From assembly GCA_023362775.1 (NCBI GenBank), contig JALMGJ010000015.1, forward strand, positions 11,977,501 to 12,041,500: a stretch of 64,000 bases of DNA. The letters are read 5' to 3'. The position numbers and the translations under genes are program-made. The notes beneath the pieces are model-generated. The model saw only the letters and a list, made by a program, of their open reading frames with translations, searched no databases and was not told where the DNA came from. How positions within the stretch are numbered: the first letter of the stretch is position 1; every line of letters begins with the position of its first letter. This DNA is from Charina bottae. Its lineage: Eukaryota; Chordata; Lepidosauria; Squamata; Charinaidae. Positions 24,446 through 36,252 of the stretch are shown one piece after another.

Positions 24446-26501
24446 AGAAAAAGAGCTGTTTCAGCCTCCTCTGCCGTAGTAACAGTTCTTGCATATTTCA
24501 GTCAAGGTCATCTTCCTTACTGTCTACAGATGACAAGATTTGCTATAAACATTTTTGATCAGTACAGCTGAAGAAGACTCCTTTCTGTCTTTTCCCTCAG
24601 GACTGACTGATGCTCTTTAAAGTGATGGCTTTACCAGATGCTGAAAGTGCTAAAGGGTGACAGCCTTTGGCACCCACCATGAATCGTGGAGTGACCCTAC
24701 CACATATATCAAAACTGCACAGCTTGGAAGTATTCCAACCAGTGCTAAAGAACCGTCTATGAAGCAGAGTGAGTAGAAATATCCTACCACTTTACGTTAT
24801 TCTGGCAAGCCAGAATGGTTCCTTACTTTATGAAACGGCTTTGAGGAATACTTTGTTTATATCTTCATTGAAGCAAAGCCCCTTCAAAGCTTTGACTAGC
24901 CCTATTATTTATGAATTATATAATCCTTCCTCCAATTCTTTGCAACCTCTCTTGTTTCCCATACGTACCTCCACTGAATCCCAAAGGAACACATCATGAA
25001 ATATCTCCCTTCATGGGACCGTTTTAGTGAAGGAACTGCTATCATCAAGAAGGAAGTGTTATTGAAGACTTTCTTTTTCCCTTAGAGACATTTGGAGGAA
25101 GCGATCTACCCACCTTCTCTTCCCACAGGTTTGGTGGACAATTTCAAAAGGCTGTTTGGGGCCCATTCCACTTTCTGCCATATGGACATAATTAAAATAT
25201 GACCCAGTGGCCAAATGTGCAGGGAGACCTGTCAAAGTTGAGTTTCTCTACTGCTGATTTAAGGGTTCACATTGGCTGAATGGCTTGTGTTGACTTGATG
25301 GAAAGAAGCACAATCTGAGGTCCTCGAACTGCATATGTCCCTTGAAACCCCTTCACAAGACCACATATAGAAGATACAGGAGACTATTTTAACTGTACTT
25401 AACAAAAATTTGTTTTAAATTTATTTTTATCCCAAATGCTCATCTACTGATGTTTATTGATTTTGTTTTCCCTTTTGTATTTTATCTGGTGTTTTTCCTT
25501 TTTATTTGATTGTGTGTCTCAGAAGACTGCCACTACCTGCTGAAGTTGTCCTTGTATGAAGATTCATTTTCTACTGTCAGTGTTTGAGGTTGTTTGTAAC
25601 AGAGTATCATGAACAGGGACACTCTATGCTGTGTGAAGTCTCTGTTGTTGTTGCTATCATTATATTTTCTAAAATCCTACCTCATGTGAAGGTGGAATCC
25701 ATCTTTCCACCTCATGTGAAGTTAATTGTAAAAGCTTCTAGAGAATCCTTTCTAAATTGCCAGGCTGGGATTCCTTCAGGATTTCAAAATGCTGAGTTTA
25801 AGATTAAGATAGCTAGTTGGCATGATTTGACAGATGCATTGGAGAGGCATCTATATTGTATATGAACCTTGGAGATACCATTTATAATATAGCTTCTTCA
25901 ATGTAACTTCTGAACAGGAAGAGAACTTGATTTATTAATCTTATATAAATGGTTTCCTTGAAACAGATTTGTGTATGTGTACATGAAAGGAAAACATTTG
26001 AGCAAGAGCTTGAGATTCTGATGATTGTCTTCCAACTACTACTTGCCAAGAAGGCTATTTTCAAAAGGGCTGAGTTTAGCTACAACTTACTGCCACAGGG
26101 TGTTGTCATGGCCAAGGGATTCACCGAACATGTATGAAAGATAACAGCAAAATGTGGCAAAAAATACAGTCCCCATTTTAAAAGTTAGAATACATCTGAT
26201 TACAGATGGTAAAGATTAAGAGCAGGAAAATAAAAAAAAAACAGTCTACACAAAAAAGGACTCACCCAGCATGTTGATTATTTGTGTTCTTGCTGTGTTG
26301 TGCTCTGGAAGTTATTGCCCCAAACTTGTTCTTTTGTAAATGAAGAAGGCATTTCAGTTTTCCAAAAAACATTGAATGAGGGATGTGAGTTCACCTTTGG
26401 AATCTCAGATTAGCTCAGTTTTTATTTGCAGCAGAATAAGGGCAAAGAACACAAGAGGACACCCTTTTGGTAGCTGGGAGTACATATTATTCAAATTATT
26501 T
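24446..26501. other. Intergenic, no supported gene
   Basis: Open frames near 24769-24999 and 25584-25865 have no recognised domain or splice context. Nothing else seen. Confidence 0.45.
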
Positions 26502-26509
26502 GGCTAGCA

Positions 26510-26754
26510 CAGAGCTTTCCAAACTTTTCATGTTGGTGACACACTTTTTAGACATGCATCATTTCGCGACACACAGCCGGGCACAAGGCAGGCACTAGGA
26601 CCTGCGTGGAATCCTGGCAGGGCAGGTTTTGAGGCAGCCAGGCACTGGGACCTGTGCGGAATCCTGGCAGGGCTCGGAGGCAGCAGCAGCTGTGACACAC
26701 CCAAACACTGCAGCCGACACACTAACGTGTCACAACACAGTTTGGAAAGCTCTG
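26510..26754 (-). mobile_element. hAT MITE, 245 bp, exact target duplication
   Basis: Perfect 8-bp duplication ggctagca (26502-26509 and 26755-26762). Terminal inverted repeats begin CAGAGCTTTCCAAAC at each end. It has internal near-duplicate GC-rich units (GGAATCCTGGCAGGGC twice). It is homologous to 57478-57726 in the opposite orientation. No coding capacity. Confidence 0.9.
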
Positions 26755-26762
26755 GGCTAGCA

Positions 26763-29748
26763 AGTAAAAAGCTGGTCAGTGATGTGGTACATCACCTGAA
26801 ATGGGTGTTGGAATTTAACTTTCTATGCACTGGGTTTCTGCACCTCTCTAAACATTATTGACTAGTAGAAACATTAGAAGTTAGCAGAGGGATTCTGCTT
26901 CTATCTCCTTTCATTCTCTGAAAAACTCTTTGTAACATTCCTCTTATTATGTAGATTGATTTTAAATGTTTTCATCACTTCCTCCATTATTCAGTTCAGT
27001 TCTCTTTTGGTCTTCTGACTCCAACTTGGGCAATTCAGAATCTCATCTGACTGGCTGTCTCTCCATAATGGAGGAGAATGTGCTATAAACTCTTAGATGT
27101 CAATAGACTTATGTAATTGAGGCTTTCCTATATTGTGTTATTTCCTAAATAAACCTTGTCTTTATTTTAATTCATGCAAGCAACAGTCTCAAAAAATATT
27201 TTCTTACAAAAGTTATACTCCTAACTTTAGTGTTTCTTTCTCTATGCATTCACAATGCTATCTGATATCCTACAACTGGAAGGCCAAGAACTTCTGTGTT
27301 TTTAAGGGAAGGGGATTATTTATTCATTTAAATTAAGGCTTGTGAGTTAAGCCAAAGAGAAGGCTTACACATTAGGGTTTCTTGATTTCTGCCAAAAATT
27401 GCCACCAGTTCTCGGATGTACTGTGTAATTTCTATGTAGTATGGGGATTACATAAAGGAGGTTTGGAGCTACATGCAATCTAAAGGTTGCCTTGCTATCA
27501 TAGAATGATGAAATAGAAGGCCGTTCCACTTTAAAAGGTAGAAATCTTTTCTGGAAATATACATGCAAGATAAGACTCTTAAATTTATTTCAAGATTTTA
27601 TGTGTGTTGTTTAAATCAACAAAACTCATGTCTGTTGTGCTCCAGGGTTTTGTTTCATTTAGGTTTTTTTGCTTACGAACAAAAGCTTTTTTTAAAAGCA
27701 CATTGAAAAAGATAAATTGAAATATCCAGTCCTCACTGCCTACTTCTCTGAGCTTGACTATTTTCTTCCTGTCTCGTTTTGCTCTTCGTTTCTGCAGCAA
27801 AGGATTCCCCCCCCCAAAAAAAGGGGGGACCATTTATCAGATCTGTTCACATTGATTAAAACCCAACATATGTCAGAAAAGAAATGTCTAACTCAGTGAT
27901 ACTTGGCAACCTGCAAAAATAAACTCCTTAAGCCTTATGTCAGGGATGTGATTTAGGCATCTTGACTGGTTTCTCTCTTGGTTAGCCTTTCTTTTATATT
28001 TCTAATAGTTTTTAATCATTTGGCTGCAGAAAAGGACCTGGCATTGTCCACCTCAGGCTAGCATGCAGTGCAATAAAACATGGTTGAGAATGATGTGTGA
28101 GCCCTGTCTAATTCTGAATCAAGTCTATGTTCATAAGAGGCAAAGGTATCACACCTTTTAGTGAGCATTTATTCTATCAGTGTTCCTCATTTGCTTTAAT
28201 TTTTGGCTTTGAAGAAAAAACAATGTTGTGGATGCCATCAGATTTGTACCCACAGCATGATTGACTTCTCTTGGCCCAGCTTATTAAGAGCAAATAGTTA
28301 TTGCAACAGTGCTTCCTTGGCAAACTGAGACTGCAAATTTCAGTCTTCAGATTCCCGAGACATTAATGTTTAATCCTCAATCTAGTCATCATACAAGTAA
28401 GGTGATGTATGAAAAGTTATCTTGCTATCCAAGAGCTTCCTCCCCTTCCTCCAGATGTATTAAGGGTGTAGCAAGGGCTTCTAAGGAGCTGATGTCAGAA
28501 CAGGTCTGTTGATTAATGGGTCCCTGGGACTTTCTGACACCTTTGTATGGATTGGAGAGATAAGAGATGGCAAAAGTCTGCCAGAGTGCATTGCTTCAGA
28601 GAAGCAAGCCAAAAGGTTAGAAGCATTGTAGAATTCCAGAGAGAAACATTAGACACAGACCTTCCTCTGGGGCAGGATAATGGTCTGCAAAGGCTAGTAA
28701 TACAGTGAAAGATCACTTTGTAGTACTCAAGCAAAAACCAGACACAAGATAGATGATGCTAAAGAGTGAGGGGGGGAGGGACCCAAGAGTAAAGAATCCT
28801 CAGTGTAATGAAGCTTAACACATGTCAGGCATGAGATAATTCTGTACCAGCTCATGAAAAGTGGGCCTTAATCTTGCACTGTTGAAAAAGCAAAGTTGGC
28901 TCTGTGTGTGTTTTAAAACTCTTCCATTTGTGAATTGAAAACATAGTTGGCCATTCTTGCATTGATTATACTTGCCAATGCAAAAGGACAGCATGAATGT
29001 TATTTTTGTTAGCTTTTTGTCAGCTTGCTTTTTCAGGAATGATTGCATGATGATCAAGTGTCTGCTTTTCATGTAAAAGATAATAGGTTCAATCGCAGGC
29101 ATTTCCAGGTGGAGCTCAGTTAAACTCTTGGCTGAACACTCTCAGTTAATATTAATACTGACAGTAACAACATACAAAGAATCCCTCAGGATCATCTGTC
29201 TAGTCCAGCTTTTTGTCACATAGTTGCCGACCAGATACTTCTAGGAAGCTCACACATAGTAAATGAGACTTTCATTTCATGAACTTTAACCATTTCACCT
29301 CGGAGCTACTCGATACTAAGTCTGTTTTCATATGCAATAGCTTTCTTTATCACTTGCTAATTCACAAGATGGTAGACCAGTATCTGCCATATATTGTGGC
29401 CTACTAAGTGCTTGACTCTCCCTAATACTATCACACACATGACTACTTTATGTTCACATACCATATTTGACCCAGATAGTAACAGTTGTTAGATGTAGCA
29501 AATATTGGACTCGCATATTACACTAAACTAAACAAAGACACTGAGTTTGTATAGCACACAAAGCTAAACTGTGGCTAACTAGTTTGGCCCAGAATGTCAT
29601 ATAAACATGGCCACTGAATTATATGTCCTTGCAACCAGGGGAGGCAGCTTGATGCGTTCCAGATGTTGGACTGCAACATTCACAATCCCTTGCCACTGGC
29701 TTGATAAAATGGGGCTGATAAAAATTAAACCTGGTCTATCTAGAGGGC
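26763..29748. other. Intergenic, little recognised
   Basis: 29640-29712 (GATGTTGGACTGCAACATTC) resembles a worn dispersed reptile repeat. The rest is AT-rich without coding or RNA signals. A C7-A7-G6 run sits at about 27808-27829. Confidence 0.4.
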
Positions 29749-29942
29749 ATGCAAATGCAAGTAGATGAATAGATACCACTTCGGTGGGTAGGTAACAGCG
29801 TTCCGCGTGCATCATGCTGGCCACAGGACCGCGGAAGCGTCTTCGGACAACACTGGCTCTTAGGCTAACAATAGGAGATGAGCACCGGCCCCTAGAGTCA
29901 GACACGACTGCACAAAAAATGTGCGGGGAGAACCTTTACCTT
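29749..29942 (+). mobile_element. Sauria-type SINE, 5'-truncated
   Basis: Exact 12-bp duplication tatctagagggc (29737-29748 and 29943-29954). It carries CAAGTAGATGAATAGATACC, GCGGAAGCGTCTTCGGACAA, GAGATGAGCACCGGCCCC and the Bov-B-like end AGAGTCAGACACGACTGCAC to ACCTTTACCTT. The tRNA-like head is missing. Confidence 0.9.
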
Positions 29943-29954
29943 TATCTAGAGGGC

Positions 29955-30876
29955 TAGGGTTTATGCTCAGGTTGAGATTACAGAGTACTAGAAGTCCCTG
30001 TATGGAGTGAGCATGGTCAGAACAAGTAGCTCCCAGTAAGAACAGGTGGTTCTTCACTGACTTCCATTCAGCCAAACATTACTTATCCTGTGGATTGCAA
30101 CTGCGAAACAAGTAAGTTTTGCAGAAACAGCAGCCGGCTGTGATCTGCGTGTATCTCTGTGTATACTATATATGCATATATACTCTCATTCACACATCCT
30201 TCAAAGGCCAGCAATTAAAAAGCAACCAAACTGAAAAAAATAAGGCATTTTTCCCCATCATCACTCCAAAATATTGTTTTTATTGAAACAATGGCAGAAG
30301 AAATAAAACAAGAAGGACTTGGCTGCGGGGTATAGAAATTAAAGTTATTTAAGTGTCAAGGAAAGGGGAAGACAATTATGAAACATAACTGGATTCCCTT
30401 AATTGTTGCAGCTGTAGAATAATTTTAATTGCTTTGTTTTTACAGATGGGGAAAATACATCTGAGAAATAACCATGGGATGTATTGCACAACTAATTTCT
30501 AAAGTCTCAAAGACCATGCATGCAACTTCATGCAAGTATAGAAGAGAAACCTTTGAGGCTTCCCCCCCTGAGTTTTGTGAGGAACTGCAAAATAGGCATG
30601 ATGATCCCCTGTTGGACCCACTGGTATTTTGAGCTAGGTTAATATAAATGTTGGTAGCCTTACTAGTAAACATCAAGTTATTGGAAGGATGTTATTACAG
30701 CAAGATGGTAACACACTCTTAACTTTATCCAGTGAGCTTTATCCAGGGATCCATCTCTTAACTTTATCCAGATCTAGGGAGATCCAATGGTATAAAAATT
30801 CCATGTTTTGAGAAAATGAACTACAGAAACTGGCATCCTCTGCATGGCACTGTGATTTATTTATGGTGGCATATAT
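29955..30876. other. Intergenic, nothing recognised
   Basis: AT-rich; a short local duplication of CTTAACTTTATCCAG occurs near 30718-30770. Confidence 0.45.
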
Positions 30877-30969
30877 CCCTCCCTCCCTCCCTCCCTTCCT
30901 TCCTTCCTTCCTTCCTTCCTTCCTTCCTTCCTTCCTTCCTTCCTTCCTTCCTTCCTTCCTTCCTTCCTT
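30877..30969. repeat. (CCCT)n then (CCTT)n microsatellite
   Basis: CCCT units followed by about 18 TTCC units, read directly. Confidence 0.96.
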
Positions 30970-33288
30970 GATAGAGTTTTATTATTATTTTCCACCCTGA
31001 TAAGGAAAACATATTTTAAGCACTACATAAGTAAGTTTTGAAAGAAAATCTTGAAAATGGGAGAGCCAGGTCTCACTAGAGAAAAGAGTTGGGAAATAAA
31101 GGGATCAGCTAATTAGCTTTAATTGGGTCAGGCTGGATAGGGCTGATTGCCATAATTAACATTGCTTAATGAGCTTCCTAAGGGATTGTCCTTTGATGCA
31201 CAGGGTGAAGGTGAGAAAGTGATTTAAACTATCACAAAGGCAATTGTATAGCTTCTAACCAATATGAAAATATATGTATATTCAGAGAATATGCAGGAGG
31301 GAGCACTTAAGTGCTTCTGTTCAATGGAAGGGCCATGCTGTTGATTGGATGAACAAATCTGATTGTTCCCTGGGATGCCCTTCTGCAAGTTGGTAGATCT
31401 CCCATGATCTGCACGTCCATACAGCTCAAGTGCAAATGAGGGTTGGGCCAGAGGTTTTGTTTATATCACATGTTTGAATACAACTTGCACTGCTCAAAGA
31501 TGGATATGAATAAAAAAAAATGGTGATGTGTGTAATGCAATTTGCTACTAAAAAATAATAATCCTGTCTTCCAAAGAGTATTGGTTGATTGAGATGATGT
31601 CATCAAGATCTGTAGGTTACTGGTTGATTTTGAGATTCTTTGTTATGCTTTTGTTACTTTTAATTATTATTTATTTCTTAAGAACATGTTAGTATGGAAG
31701 TTTTACCATTTTCATTTACCAATGATGTTTTAATACTATTTATATCTTCTTGTGAGCCTCCAAGAGTTTTGGACAGATTACAGAAGTTTACAAATAGAAT
31801 GAATGAGTAAATACCTTTATTGAATATTAGGAAACAGCCCACTCTAAAATGCACAATTGCAACTTCTGAGACAAGCAGATACTTTAGAATTGCTGCTTTA
31901 GTTGAATTTTGTATGTTCAGTAATTTGACAGGGCTTTCTATTTTAGCACAAAATAATCTCATCATGTAGTTAAGTGCATATTTTCTTTGCATATTACAAT
32001 GTTTTGTTTTGTTTTGTTTTTTTCTCAGACCAGGAGAATATTTGAACTGTATCAAAATATTATATAGCTTATGATATGGGGCCCAGTAAATATGTAATTT
32101 AAATTAATGACACAGCCATTGACTTAAAACAAATAACAGCCCAGCTCCTCAGGCCAACCAACATAAAATCCCATTCATTAAAGCTGGATCTTGTGTCAGC
32201 AGAGGACCTTTGAGGATTCCTTTGCAATTCACACCTACCTCAAGCCACCCACACTGAAAAAAATGCAGATTGTCAAAATAAAAGCTGCCAATCTGAGTTA
32301 GGAAGAACAGAGTCATATGGCAGGGAGCTATTTGCAATGGTTGTATTAACAGAAGCAATGACCTTTACATACTCCAAAAGAAGCCATATGGGAAAGTTCG
32401 TCAAGCAAAACTCTTTAATCATCTCTAACATGGGAGGAATATGTAATTCAATAGTCAGCCTTGGAACAAAACTGGAAGGAAGCTGAGCTTCAACCCCCCA
32501 CCCCACCCCAATGCTTAAAAGAGCCACCAAGATTTTTGAGGTATCCAAGCGTTAGCATTTTCCAGGTTTCTGTTTTGAACAAAATGTTCATCTAAAATGT
32601 TGGCCTATCAGTGCTTGAGGATGGAAAACAGATGGCCGGCAGTCAGTTCCTTCAAGAATCTAAATTAAACCCACTGGATGGTTCTTACTTGAATTAATGA
32701 AAGTTGAATAATATACACTGGCAGCCTGTGAAGTTCCTATGATTTTGGCAGTATAAAACTGCAGTGCGTTAAGTCTGCATATGGCCAACCACATCTCTGG
32801 TACAAGTCCATTGACTACAATAGATGATTTCAGAGATGAATTTGGCCTCTTAAAGCCCACATTTTTTTTCTTTTCCACTTGGCTGAGTGCATTGCAGTAC
32901 TGCATGATGTTAATGTTGGCTTTCTAAAAAGACTTGTAGAGTGATTTATAGTATAAATTGTATGGATTTCATTGTTCATTGTATGATTTTTTTTTAATAC
33001 ACCAAATATGGAATGTCTTATGTGTGGACTATAGTCGTTAAAAATATTGTACATACAGAGGAAAAGAAAATTAAGTCTGTGATGCTGCATGTAGAGATCT
33101 AGAAATCAATCTAAATCTGGACCAGGTTAGTGTAGAATGCAACATTCTACATTGTGTCAGTGTTCTATAGCATACTTAAAATTCTGCTGGAAAAGGTACT
33201 TTTAAATCAAGTCTTTTTTGCATAGTAGAAAAAGTTACAATTCAAGCTGGTTATGTTCAGATTCACACTTCTTTAACATCAGAAATGC
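30970..33288. other. Intergenic, nothing recognised
   Basis: AT-rich; TTTTG repeats at 32000-32018. No gene or dispersed repeat recognised. Confidence 0.45.
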
Positions 33289-33289
33289 T

Positions 33290-33510
33290 AATTTATTTAT
33301 TTATTTTATATCCCGCCTTTATTATTTTTATAAATAACTCAAGGCAGCGAACATACCAAATACTTCTTCCTCACAATAACAACCCTGTGAGGTGTGTTGG
33401 GCTGAGAGAGAGTGACTGGCCCAAGATCACCCAGCCGGCTTTCATGCCTAAGGCAGGACTAGAACTCTCAGTCTCCTGGTTTCTAGCCCATTGCCTTAAC
33501 CACTAGACCA
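33290..33510 (-). mobile_element. MIR/CORE-like SINE with L2-type tail
   Basis: The minus strand has a GTCTAGTGGTTAAGGCAATG head, GAGAGTTCTAGTCCTGCC, core and CCTCACAGGGTTGTTATTG, ending in GGCGGGATATAAAATAAAT. Same subtype as 11802-12076 and 44318-44546. Confidence 0.85.
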
Positions 33511-34214
33511 TTCATTGCTTTCCAACTTGGATCTATAAAGATGGAAATAGGTTTATTTACCTGCAGTGCTATCTATTACTTGTGGAGAGAAGGAAGGAGA
33601 AAGACCAACAAGAAAAAAATTTCCCTGAACTGATTGGCCTGGACAAATAAAATTAACTTCCACTCTGGAATGAATTTGTGCTATTCATTCATCATGGGCT
33701 TTTAATCTCTGACATCTTTAGAATGTTAGTAAAAATGAGGATATTGATTATGATTTGGGGGAAGAATTCTTTTCAGTTTTATAGCATAAGTGTCAAGTAG
33801 CTGCAAGGCTAAAACATCGCTGAAGTGAGATTAGGCAGTTAACTGGAGGTGGAAGTTAGCATGGAAAAATAATAATGGTGTTAGCTCTTTCATTCCCTTT
33901 TGAATTCAGAAATGAGTTGTATGGACAGTAGATTGCTTCTGAAAGTTATACTCTATGCCAGCAGAGGAGAATCTTCTGCCAAACTATCTAGGGTACTGTA
34001 GGATTGAACTGAAGAACCTTCCTAGTATCTGTCAAATTCCTGAATTAATCTAGAAATCTTTTTTTTTAAAAAAAAATACAAGATTAAAACAATACGTTAA
34101 AAATCAAAAGTAGACACCTTTGTACCATCCCATCAAGCTTCACAAAGAATAATTTATGTGTCAAAGTCCCAATTAACATAGCTCTCATGTAATCAATATA
34201 AAAGTGTGTGTGTG
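33511..34214. other. Intergenic, nothing recognised
   Basis: AT-rich with a short (GT)n at 34204-34217. Confidence 0.5.
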
Positions 34215-34438
34215 TGTTTGTCTTTGAGTCAGTGTTGACTCCTGGTGACTGCCTGGACATGTCCCTGCAGTTTTCTTGGCAAGATTTCAGAAGTGGTTTG
34301 TCATTGCCCCCTTTCTAGGGCTGAGAGAGAGGGACTGGCCCAAGGTCACCCAGCTGGCTTTGTGCATAAGGCAGTACTAGAACTCAGTCTCCCAGTTTCT
34401 AACCTGATGCCTTAACCAGTATACCAAACTGGCTCTCA
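34215..34438 (-). mobile_element. MIR-like SINE with Bov-B-type tail
   Basis: The minus strand has head GGTATACTGGTTAAGGCATC, core GACCTTGGGCCAGTCCC, CCTAGAAAGGGGGCAATGAC, and tail CAGTCACCAGGAGTCAACAC. Same subtype as 14873-15104. Confidence 0.82.
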
Positions 34439-34899
34439 TAAAATCATTAATGGGTCTTTAATGCAAAATTGGGTCAGACCAAAATTAACATACCTTGCAA
34501 GCTACAGAAATTGAAAATGAAACTTCACCTTAATAACTATGAAATAAAATATAGATACTATAATTGATTACACAGTATTGTAATCATCTGTGGAAGAATG
34601 TGGGGTTGTTGAGAGGTAAGATAAATGGATATAACAGGACAATACTTAGATGAAAAAAATAAACTTAATTCCCAAAATATGTTGTATTTAAAGTACCAAG
34701 TATCTACCAGTTCAGTATAGATGTTCCCAGTATTACTTCAAATGCAAGAACTTATTTAAAGAAATTACTTAGCACATTAAATAAGCCCACAAAGACCTAA
34801 TAAATGGAGCTATTAAAAGATAAATGTGGTAGTTCAATTCATGGCTGCAGTACATTTTTAATATAAAAATATTCTCCTTTTCAATGTTTAAGAAGCAAA
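34439..34899. other. Intergenic, nothing recognised
   Basis: AT-rich sequence between the SINE and the probable CDH11 poly(A) site. Confidence 0.5.
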
Positions 34900-35755
34900 G
34901 CAAGTAGTAAAAAAGAATCTTTTATTTCAAAGTCTGCTTCGTATATTGAAGCACATATTAAAGCAACAGTACAATGTTCATAAAATATAAGTGTGATGTA
35001 ACATTTCTTACATGTCAGAATACTGATATTTGTATGTATACTAAAAATAAGAACTTTAAAATTGTACAAATAGATACATTTAAAAATGACATAGAAATAG
35101 GGCTTCTCCCACTGCAACAAGACAGAGTTTTATATCTGGCACGTATTAGATTAAGATGAAAGTATAAGCAAAAAGATTTACAAGAGTCAGCAGAAACAAG
35201 TTGGATGCTCAAGAGACATTATAATTGTACATTGTCCTGTACATATATCATATGTGTTTAAGCTGGCTGAATATTATATGTTTCAAGTTTAAAAATGCAC
35301 TACGTAGGGAGTGTCCATAGTTTAAGGCGAAATTACAGGTCAGAACTGTTATCTTTTTCTAATTTGTGGAAGCTTCTTTGACATAAAATATTTAACTGTT
35401 CAGAGTACATAAAAAGACTGCTCCTCAGTTCTAAGATGACATTTAGAATTTCCTTTCACTTAAATATGTTTTTAATCATTATTTTATAAGAGATCATTTC
35501 CCCCTTCTAGCAAAGTTGATACCCGACTCCTATCTTTTGCCTTTTTTTTCATGAAAAGGTACTTCACAGTATTTCCCACTTTTGCTGTCCATTTTTCATC
35601 AAAGGACGCCCTCCCCATCAAACCTAAATGCTTAATATGAACCTTTCTTCATTTTATGTTTAAAAAATACCTGCTTACATTTCCTCTGAATATTTTTCTA
35701 ATTACTTTTCAGCACATTAGACACAGTTCTTAAGGCCAAATTGATAACTTTATTG
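34900..35755 (-). other. CDH11: Probable CDH11 3' UTR
   Basis: AT-rich sequence with no recognisable interspersed repeat directly follows the CDH11 stop. A minus-strand AATAAA at 34921-34926 would end a UTR of about 850 bases. The AATAAA at 35749-35754 is too close to the stop codon to be the obvious main site. The UTR assignment is inferred from position and absence of repeats; the end point is uncertain. Confidence 0.45.
34921..34926 (-). terminator. Candidate CDH11 polyadenylation signal (AATAAA)
   Basis: tttatt on the plus strand, AATAAA on the minus strand, about 830 bases after the stop codon and at the edge of the repeat-free block. Cleavage would fall near 34900-34910. Other AT-rich variants exist nearby, so this is one candidate. 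Confidence 0.35.
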
Positions 35756-36252
35756 TTAAGAGTCATCTTCAAAAGTGTCTTTGGAGCCGTATAAATCTGC
35801 TAGTTTCTTAAAACGAGGTCCCCAGTTTTGTAGATAGTCATAGTCTAGATCAGAATCCGTTGTTGCCGATTCTAATGAGCTAAGTGAACCGGCTACTGAA
35901 CCTCTCCCTTCATAGCCATAGATCTGGATAGAGTCATAAGGAGGTGCCGTTGGATCATTATCTGCTTCTTGTATTCTTGTGTTGATAAAATCATCAACGT
36001 CAACGCTGTTCGGAGCTGGCCGAAGCCCGGGTCGTGGCATATACTGGTATTCTGGCTTTATGTCTTTGCGAGGAACAAATCCATTGATGCCATCTGGATT
36101 TTGCAAAGTAGCAATATCAAAAGCTTCGGTGTCTTCTTCCCCACCGCCTTCATCATCGTAAGTAATAATATTCTCCCGTACATCTTCTTCTTCAAAAACA
36201 ATGAGAGGCTCTTTCTTTTGACGTTTTAGTGTTACAAATAGCACAACAATCA
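35756..36252 (-). CDS. CDH11: CDH11 last coding exon: membrane span end and catenin-binding tail
   Basis: Acceptor ctttccccag. Two bases complete a valine, then IVVLFVTLKRQKKEPLIVF and the cytoplasmic tail to DDS and TAA. The juxtamembrane segment with DDEGGGEEDTEAFDI is the p120-catenin binding core. The C-terminal part with PPYDSIQIYGYEGRGSVAGS, SLSSLES and DYLQNWGPRFKKLADLYG is the beta-catenin binding domain that couples the receptor to actin through alpha-catenin. The wording PDGINGFVPRKDIKPEYQY and RPGLRPAPNSVDVDDF is specific to cadherin-11 and separates it from CDH6, 7, 8, 9, 10, 12, 18 and 20. An AATAAA (minus strand, 35749-35754) begins one base after the stop. Confidence 0.97.

Noticed and set aside
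25584..25865. 93-codon plus-strand open frame
   Set aside because: No recognisable domain, no flanking splice sites or promoter features; chance in AT-rich DNA.
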